From positions 1 through 63,123 of the forward strand of contig CAJUJU010000010.1 in assembly GCA_910586835.1 (NCBI GenBank): DNA of 63,123 bases, given 5' to 3'. The stretch is from an uncultured Acetatifactor sp. (lineage in GTDB: Bacteria; Bacillota; Clostridia; Lachnospirales; Lachnospiraceae). This document shows, piece by piece, positions 58,064-63,123 of the stretch (position 1 is its first letter; every line of letters begins with the position of its first letter). The position numbers and the translations under genes were made by a program. The notes beneath the pieces are model-generated. The model saw nothing but the letters and a program-made list of their open reading frames with translations, did no database searches and was not told where the DNA came from.

Positions 58064-59665
58064 ATGAGAGAGAAATATGAATCGTTGGCGCTGACACAAC
58101 TGAAAGAGCTCGCAAAGGTTCGTGGCCTTAAAGGGACGTCTGCCATGAAGAAAGCCGAGCTGGTTCAGGCAATGCTGGCGGAGGATGAGAGGCTGAAGAA
58201 GCTGGAGGAGCAGGAGACCACGGCGAAGCAGCAGCCTGCAGAGGGGGGAGAGAGACAGCCCCTGTACAGAAACGCCAACGCCGGCGGAGCCAGGACTCCC
58301 GCACAGCGCCCCGACAATACCGGACGGGCTGACGGAGGAACACGCCCGGCGGGCAGAAAACCTTATTCAAACGGTGAGCAGCAGACGGAGGGCGACAGAG
58401 GTGTCCGCGGCGAGGGCGGGCAGAGAACCGAAGCGCCGGTGAGACAGGAGGGGTCTGCGGCGGAGGGAACGGCGCCTGTTCCGCGCCCTGTCCGCAGCAA
58501 TGAGGTGTATGACGAGAAGACCTATCCCAGGGAGCTTGACAGCGGCGAGGAAGCCAGCGGTATCCTGGAGGTGATGCCGGACGGTTACGGCTTCATCCGC
58601 TGTGAGAATTATCTTCCCGGGGAGAACGACGTATATGTGGCACCCAGCCAGATCCGCAGGTTTGGTTTAAAGACGGGAGATATTCTCCGGGGAAACAAGA
58701 GGATCAAGACACAGCAGGAAAAATTCAGCGCCCTTTTGTACATCCGCACCATAAACGGCTATACCACGGAGGAGTCCGCAAAGAGGACGGCATTTGAGGA
58801 TATGACCCCTATTTTCCCGAATCAGCGTGTCCGTCTGGAGACGCCTGGCTGCAGTGTGGCCATGAGAGTGATGGATCTGGTGAGCCCTGTGGGAAAGGGG
58901 CAGAGAGGAATGATCGTTTCGCCGCCAAAGGCGGGCAAGACCACCCTCTTAAAGGATGTGGCCAGGTCGATCCTGCGCACCAATCCTCAGATGCATATGC
59001 TGATTCTGCTGATTGACGAGCGGCCCGAGGAGGTGACGGATATCAAGGAGGCCATCCACGGCGCCAACGTGGAGGTGATCCATTCCACCTTTGACGAACT
59101 GCCGGAGCACCACAAGCGCGTCTCCGAGATGGTGATCGAGCGTGCGAAGAGACTGGTGGAGCACAAGATGGACGTGGTGATCCTGCTGGATAGTATCACC
59201 AGACTGACCAGGGCTTACAACCTGGTGATTCCGCCCAGCGGGCGCACGCTGTCCGGAGGTCTGGATCCGGCGGCTCTGCACATGCCCAAGCGGTTTTTCG
59301 GCGCAGCCCGGAATATGAGGGAGGGCGGAAGCCTGACCATTCTGGCCACGGCGCTGGTGGAGACGGGCAGCAAGATGGACGATGTGATCTACGAGGAGTT
59401 CAAGGGAACGGGCAATATGGAGATGGTTCTGGACCGCAGACTCTCCGAGAAGCGTATCTTCCCGGCCATTGATCTGGCAAAGTCCGGCACCAGAAGAGAG
59501 GATCTGCTGCTGACCGCAGAGGAGCTGGAAGCCATCAACGTGATGCGGAAGTCCCTGAACGGATTGAAGCCGGACGAGGCGGCGGACAGGATCCTGGATC
59601 TGTTTGCAAAAACCAGAAACAACAGTGAGTTTGTACAGTATGTCAAGAAAACAAAATTTATTTAA
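58064..59665 (+). CDS. rho: Transcription termination factor Rho
   Basis: Hexameric RNA helicase that ends transcription. Residues 1-45 are the Rho N-terminal helical domain (LALTQLKELAKVRGLKG). Residues about 46-150 are an insertion rich in Gly, Arg, Gln and Glu. The cold-shock-type RNA-binding domain (GILEVMPDGYGFIR) follows, then the ATPase with SPPKAGKTTLLKD near 286, LLIDERPEEVTD, LLDSITRLTRAYN and GGLDPAALHMPKRFFGAARN. All motor motifs are intact. AGGAGGAAA precedes the ATG. At 533 aa it is over 100 residues longer than E. coli Rho because of the insertion. Confidence 0.97.
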   Translation: MREKYESLALTQLKELAKVRGLKGTSAMKKAELVQAMLAEDERLKKLEEQETTAKQQPAEGGERQPLYRNANAGGARTPAQRPDNTGRADGGTRPAGRKPYSNGEQQTEGDRGVRGEGGQRTEAPVRQEGSAAEGTAPVPRPVRSNEVYDEKTYPRELDSGEEASGILEVMPDGYGFIRCENYLPGENDVYVAPSQIRRFGLKTGDILRGNKRIKTQQEKFSALLYIRTINGYTTEESAKRTAFEDMTPIFPNQRVRLETPGCSVAMRVMDLVSPVGKGQRGMIVSPPKAGKTTLLKDVARSILRTNPQMHMLILLIDERPEEVTDIKEAIHGANVEVIHSTFDELPEHHKRVSEMVIERAKRLVEHKMDVVILLDSITRLTRAYNLVIPPSGRTLSGGLDPAALHMPKRFFGAARNMREGGSLTILATALVETGSKMDDVIYEEFKGTGNMEMVLDRRLSEKRIFPAIDLAKSGTRREDLLLTAEELEAINVMRKSLNGLKPDEAADRILDLFAKTRNNSEFVQYVKKTKFI

Positions 59666-59673
59666 ATTAGGTC

Positions 59674-59702
59674 TTGCAAGGGTACAAACCTTATGCTACA
59701 AT
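59674..59702 (+). promoter_or_regulatory. Promoter of rpmE
   Basis: TTGCAA at 59674-59679 and TACAAT at 59697-59702 with a 17-base spacer, starting nine bases after the rho stop. Confidence 0.7.
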
Positions 59703-59782
59703 AAAAAAGCTGTTTGTGGTTCCATAAGCAGTGCGGATGAGAACAAAAAAATACATGGAATTGTTATAGAGAGGTGAAAGCG

Positions 59783-59983
59783 ATGAAAGAAGGAATCCAT
59801 CCCAAGTATTACCAGGCAACCGTAACCTGCAACTGCGGCAATACCTTCGTGACCGGCTCCACAAAGCCTGAGATTCATGTGGAAGTCTGCTCCAAGTGCC
59901 ATTCATTCTATACCGGCCAGCAGAAGACCGCAAGAGCCGACGGACGTATTGAGAAGTTCAATAAGAAGTACGGTGTTAAATAG
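59783..59983 (+). CDS. rpmE: 50S ribosomal protein L31, zinc-binding form
   Basis: A 66-aa ribosomal protein starting MKEGIHPKYYQATVTCNCG. Four cysteines (CNCGNTF and CSKCHSFY) make it the zinc-containing C+ type. GAGAGGTGA lies seven bases before ATG 59783. It has its own promoter and a strong terminator, so it can be expressed separately from rho. Confidence 0.97.
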   Translation: MKEGIHPKYYQATVTCNCGNTFVTGSTKPEIHVEVCSKCHSFYTGQQKTARADGRIEKFNKKYGVK

Positions 59984-59993
59984 GAAGTGCAAA

Positions 59994-60026
59994 AAAAGGT
60001 TGAGGTGTCTGTATCTCAACCTTTTC
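59994..60026 (+). terminator. Terminator after rpmE
   Basis: A 13-bp stem (59994-60006 with 60013-60025, one G-U pair) with a 6-base loop, an A-run before and TTTT within the right arm. Confidence 0.85.
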
Positions 60027-60060
60027 TGTTATTCGGACGGATTATTTGGAGAGGAAGGCT

Positions 60061-61047
60061 ATGGCGAGAAGGAGACGTAGATGCTATTCCGGGATCGGCG
60101 GACAGGCGGTGCTGGAAGGGGTCATGATGAAAAATCAGGAAAAGTACGCGGTGGCGGTGAGAAGGCCGAACGGTGAGATTGTTCTGGAACTGGAGAACTA
60201 TCAGGGGCTGCTGCACGGGAACGTGCTGAACAGGATCCCCTTTGTGAGGGGTATTTTCAATTTTATAGATTCCATGGTGCTGGGGATGAAATGCCTGAAT
60301 TATTCTGCCCTGGTAGAGGACGTGGAAGAGGGGCAGGAGGAAGGAACACCGTCTGCGGACAGTGGGAAGGGCGGAGAAAAGCTGAAGAGTGCGCTGGTGA
60401 CCATTGCCTCCATTGTGCTGGCGGTAGGGCTCTTTGTGGTCTTGCCTTATTATGTTGCGTCCCTGATTGGCAGCCGCCTGCACAACACGTCCCTTTTGGC
60501 CATCATTGAGGGCCTGATCCGCATCGTTGTTTTTATTCTTTATGTGTGGGGGATCAGCGCCATGAAGGATATCAAACGGCTGTATCAGTATCATGGGGCC
60601 GAACACAAATGTATCAACTGCATTGAACGGGGACGTCCGCTCACGGTTCACAATGTGATGAAAAGCTCCAGGCTTCACAAAAGATGCGGCACCAGCTTTA
60701 TCTTTTTTGTCCTGTTTATCAGCATTGTTCTCTTTTTCTTTATCAGGGTGGAGAATCCCGCGCAGAGAGTGCTGCTGCGCATTGCCCTGCTGCCCGTGGT
60801 GGCGGGGATTTCCTATGAGATTCTCCGGCTGGCAGGCCGCGGCGACAATCTTTTTGTGCGGATTATTTCGGCCCCGGGAATGCTGGTTCAGCGGATGACG
60901 ACCAAAGAGCCGGACAGAGCGATGGCGGAGGTTGCCATTGCGGCGGTGGAAGCCGTGTTTGACTGGAGGAAGTATCTTGTGGAGAATTTCGGCTATCAGG
61001 AGGAGACTGCGCCCGATGAGAGCGGGGAGCAGAGCCGGGAGCCATGA
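60061..61047 (+). CDS. DUF1385 family membrane protein
   Basis: A 328-aa protein with the family's opening SGIGGQAVLEGVMMK and the central YHGAEHKCINCIERG block. Four membrane helices are visible (about 115-140, 150-178, 220-242 and 248-262). ATG 60061 follows GGAGAGGAAGG. The family is often found next to prmC and prfA in Clostridia, as here, but no function is established. It overlaps prmC by four bases (ATGA). Confidence 0.92.
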   Translation: MARRRRRCYSGIGGQAVLEGVMMKNQEKYAVAVRRPNGEIVLELENYQGLLHGNVLNRIPFVRGIFNFIDSMVLGMKCLNYSALVEDVEEGQEEGTPSADSGKGGEKLKSALVTIASIVLAVGLFVVLPYYVASLIGSRLHNTSLLAIIEGLIRIVVFILYVWGISAMKDIKRLYQYHGAEHKCINCIERGRPLTVHNVMKSSRLHKRCGTSFIFFVLFISIVLFFFIRVENPAQRVLLRIALLPVVAGISYEILRLAGRGDNLFVRIISAPGMLVQRMTTKEPDRAMAEVAIAAVEAVFDWRKYLVENFGYQEETAPDESGEQSREP

Positions 61048-61913
61048 GTTATGGAGAATTGTATCTGGAAGGGAAAGGGGCTCTGGAGGCCGCGGGGATT
61101 GCGGAGGCGGAGCTGGACGCCAGGCTGCTTCTGGAATATGTCTGCAAAACGGACAGGAATGCACTTCTGGTTCACGGAGACAGGCAGGTGACGCCGGAGC
61201 AGGAAAAGTGTTTTCGGGAACTGATCCGACGGCGGGGAGAGAGGATTCCTCTGCAGCAGCTCACCGGCACACAGGATTTTATGGGATTGGAATTTGCCGT
61301 GAACGAGAAGGTGCTGATTCCCCGTCAGGATACGGAGATTTTGGTGGAGGAAGCGCTGCGTTGTCTTCATGACGGTATGCGGGTGCTGGATCTGTGTACT
61401 GGCTCCGGCTGTATTCTCATCAGTCTCCTGCAGTACTCCAACAATTGCACCGGTGTGGGAACCGATGTCTCAAAGGAGGCGCTGAAGGTTGCGGCTGAAA
61501 ATGCCGGGAGGCTTCTGGGGGAACATGTCCTGACCGGCTCCGGGGAGGGAGAGAAGAGGATTTGCTTTCTGCAAAGCGATCTGTTTGAGAAGGTGGAAGG
61601 AATGTTTGATATGATTGTGTCAAACCCGCCGTATATACGGACCCGGGTCGTCGATACCCTGATGCCGGAGGTGAGGGATCATGAGCCAAGACAGGCGCTT
61701 GACGGCGGCGAGGACGGGCTTTTGTTTTACCGGGAGATTCTTCGGGGCTGCGGAAATTATCTGAAGAAGGGCGGAATGCTCTTTTTTGAGATCGGATATG
61801 ACCAGGGAGAAACGGTGCGCGGGCTGATGGAGCAGGCAGGTTTTCTGGAGGTATGCGTGGTAAAGGATTACGGGGGGATGGACAGAGTGGTGTGCGGAAC
61901 CCTTGGGTTTTAA
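61044..61913 (+). CDS. prmC: Peptide chain release factor N5-glutamine methyltransferase
   Basis: Methylates the glutamine of the GGQ motif in release factors, using SAM. The 289-aa protein has the N-terminal helical domain, IPRQDTEILVEEAL, the SAM loop VLDLCTGSGCILISLL and the catalytic NPPY at about 194-197 (IVSNPPYI). It overlaps the DUF1385 gene and is followed by its substrate gene prfA, the standard pairing. Confidence 0.96.
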   Translation: MSYGELYLEGKGALEAAGIAEAELDARLLLEYVCKTDRNALLVHGDRQVTPEQEKCFRELIRRRGERIPLQQLTGTQDFMGLEFAVNEKVLIPRQDTEILVEEALRCLHDGMRVLDLCTGSGCILISLLQYSNNCTGVGTDVSKEALKVAAENAGRLLGEHVLTGSGEGEKRICFLQSDLFEKVEGMFDMIVSNPPYIRTRVVDTLMPEVRDHEPRQALDGGEDGLLFYREILRGCGNYLKKGGMLFFEIGYDQGETVRGLMEQAGFLEVCVVKDYGGMDRVVCGTLGF

Positions 61914-61967
61914 AGGCGGCTGCAGGCCACAGGTACGTTGTGGCAGAGACGCGGAAGTGAGGAAGTT

Positions 61968-63044
61968 ATGTTTGATAAGCTGGAAGATTTGCTGATTCGG
62001 TTTGAGGAGATCCTGGGGGAGCTTCACGAGCCTACGGTGACCAACAATCAGGAGCGGTTCCGCAGGCTGATGAAGGAGCAGAGTGATTTGACGCCCATTG
62101 TGGAGGCGTATACCGAATATAAGAAGTGCAGGCAGGACGTGGAGGATTCTCTGGCAATGCTGGAGGAGGAAAACGACGACGAAATGCGCGAGATGATAAA
62201 AGAGACCCTGAGCGAGAGCAGGCAGCGGGTGGAGGAGTTGGAACAGGAGCTGAAGATCCTGCTGCTTCCGAAGGATCCCAACGACGATAAAAACGTGATC
62301 GTGGAGATCCGCGCCGGGGCAGGCGGGGATGAGGCCGCGCTCTTTGCTGCGGAGATTTACCGCATGTATGTGCATTACGCGGAAGGAATGCGCTGGAGGG
62401 TGGAGACCATGAATGCCGATGAGATCGGCATCGGAGGTATGAAGGAAGTACAGTTCATGATCACCGGACAGGGCGCGTATTCCAGAATGAAATACGAGAG
62501 CGGCGTACACCGGGTGCAGCGTGTGCCCGAGACGGAGAGCGGCGGGCGCATTCATACGTCCACCATCAGTGTTGCAGTGATGCCGGAGGTGGATGAGGAT
62601 ATTGATATTGTAATCGATGAGAAGGATATCCGAATTGACGTCATGCGTGCTTCCGGAAACGGCGGACAGTGTGTGAACACCACGGATTCCGCGGTTCGCC
62701 TGACCCATTATCCCACGGGTATCGTGGTGTACAGTCAGACCGAAAAGTCCCAGATTCAGAACAAGGCCAAGGCATTTGCCCTGCTGAAGGCAAAGCTTTA
62801 TGATATGGAGCAGCAGCAGCGGCACGATGCGGAGGCGGAGATGAGAAGGAGCCAGATCGGTACGGGAGACCGTTCCGAGAAGATACGCACCTACAATTTT
62901 CCCCAGGGCCGTGTCACCGACCACCGCATCGGGCTGACACTCTATAAGCTTGACAAGGTCATGAACGGAGACATTCAGGAGATCATTGACGCCTGCATTG
63001 CCGCCGACCAGGCGGCTAAATTGGTAAAATTAGGAGAAACCTGA
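61968..63044 (+). CDS. prfA: Peptide chain release factor 1
   Basis: Recognises UAA and UAG codons and releases the finished chain. The 358-aa protein has the GGQ motif (SGNGGQCVNTTDSAVR, near residue 232), the RVPETESGGRIHTSTI block and the RIGLTLYKLD segment before the C-terminus. The anticodon-like tripeptide region lies in HRVQRVPETE. ATG 61968 has GAGGAAG nearby, and the upstream in-frame extension lacks homology. The last codons lie inside the duplicated end of the window, but the stop at 63042-63044 is reached in unique order, so the gene looks complete. Confidence 0.95.
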   Translation: MFDKLEDLLIRFEEILGELHEPTVTNNQERFRRLMKEQSDLTPIVEAYTEYKKCRQDVEDSLAMLEEENDDEMREMIKETLSESRQRVEELEQELKILLLPKDPNDDKNVIVEIRAGAGGDEAALFAAEIYRMYVHYAEGMRWRVETMNADEIGIGGMKEVQFMITGQGAYSRMKYESGVHRVQRVPETESGGRIHTSTISVAVMPEVDEDIDIVIDEKDIRIDVMRASGNGGQCVNTTDSAVRLTHYPTGIVVYSQTEKSQIQNKAKAFALLKAKLYDMEQQQRHDAEAEMRRSQIGTGDRSEKIRTYNFPQGRVTDHRIGLTLYKLDKVMNGDIQEIIDACIAADQAAKLVKLGET

Positions 63045-63060
63045 GTCCCGCCTGGTCGGC
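63003..63060. terminator. 13-bp perfect inverted repeat around the prfA stop codon
   Basis: GCCGACCAGGCGG (63003-63015) pairs exactly with CCGCCTGGTCGGC (63048-63060) around a 32-base loop that holds the prfA stop. There is no T-run, so it is not a standard intrinsic terminator, and being at the window edge it may be partly artefactual. Confidence 0.4.
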
Positions 63061-63123
63061 TGGATCATGGCGGCTAAATTGGTAAAATTAGGAGAAACCT
63101 GAGTCCCGCCTGGTCGGCTGGAT
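63011..63123 (+). repeat. 55-bp exact direct repeat at the window end
   Basis: Bases 63011-63065 and 63069-63123 are identical, with CAT between (58-base period). The match breaks one base to the left of each copy and runs to the last base of the window. Each copy contains the last codons of prfA. Confidence 0.95.

Overview
The window reads as one contig from a Gram-positive, endospore-forming member of the Clostridia, most likely a Lachnospiraceae relative. Evidence: an alpha/beta-type small acid-soluble spore protein, SpoIIM and a YtvI-type membrane protein, a DUF4364 protein, a DUF1385-prmC-prfA cluster behind rpmE, GHKL (AgrC-like) sensor kinases, strong GGAGG ribosome binding sites, and family-typical protein sequences. 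Both edges are incomplete: the first gene (rny) lacks its 5' part, and the last 55 bases repeat a stretch 58 bases upstream, which looks like an assembly-graph break. I saw no rRNA, tRNA, CRISPR array, insertion sequence or prophage gene.

Layout. 0-4.1 kb: end of RNase Y, an aspartate aminotransferase of the Ic type, a Nudix hydrolase and SpoIIM. 4.2-5.9 kb: DAHP synthase (minus strand) and a small Cys/Gly/Ser-rich membrane protein. 6.0-13.4 kb: a polysaccharide deacetylase and a bactofilin, then the translation/lipid-carrier/isoprenoid run pyrH-frr-uppS-cdsA-dxr-rseP. 13.5-14.5 kb: transaldolase, then the spore protein gene on the other strand, with a shared terminator. 14.6-20.3 kb: an accessory-looking surface locus with a membrane-anchored glycosidase-like protein facing an MBOAT acyltransferase and an SGNH-type protein. 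20.4-22.9 kb: a NitT/TauT-like binding lipoprotein and a single-chain permease-ATPase fusion. 23.0-28.3 kb: tig-clpP-clpX-engB-ytvI.

28.4-35.4 kb: an ECF-type sigma/anti-sigma pair, a response regulator with a degenerate receiver, a TraX-family membrane protein, a two-gene ABC exporter and a GH105 hydrolase. 35.5-52.6 kb: a signalling-rich stretch with two GGDEF proteins, two large hybrid histidine kinases that look like paralogues, one HAMP kinase and two GHKL kinases, with no stand-alone response regulator. Among them sit an asparaginase, a decayed voltage-gated potassium channel gene, an M24 aminopeptidase and a FAD/Rieske oxidoreductase. 52.6-57.8 kb: NYN-LOTUS protein, rarA, DUF4364, a YhcC-type radical SAM protein and malic enzyme. 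58-63 kb: rho, rpmE, DUF1385, prmC, prfA.

Several regulatory sites can be read directly: sigma-A type promoters before tal, tig, clpP, rpmE and others, a SigG-type promoter before the spore protein gene, perfect palindromes before the aminotransferase and transaldolase genes, and about eight intrinsic terminators. The most interesting items are the surface O-acylation/glycosidase locus, the permease-ATPase fusion with a 60-bp-repeat linker, the Cys-rich repeat protein, the degenerate response regulator and the channel relic. None of them amounts to a demonstrably new system from sequence alone.
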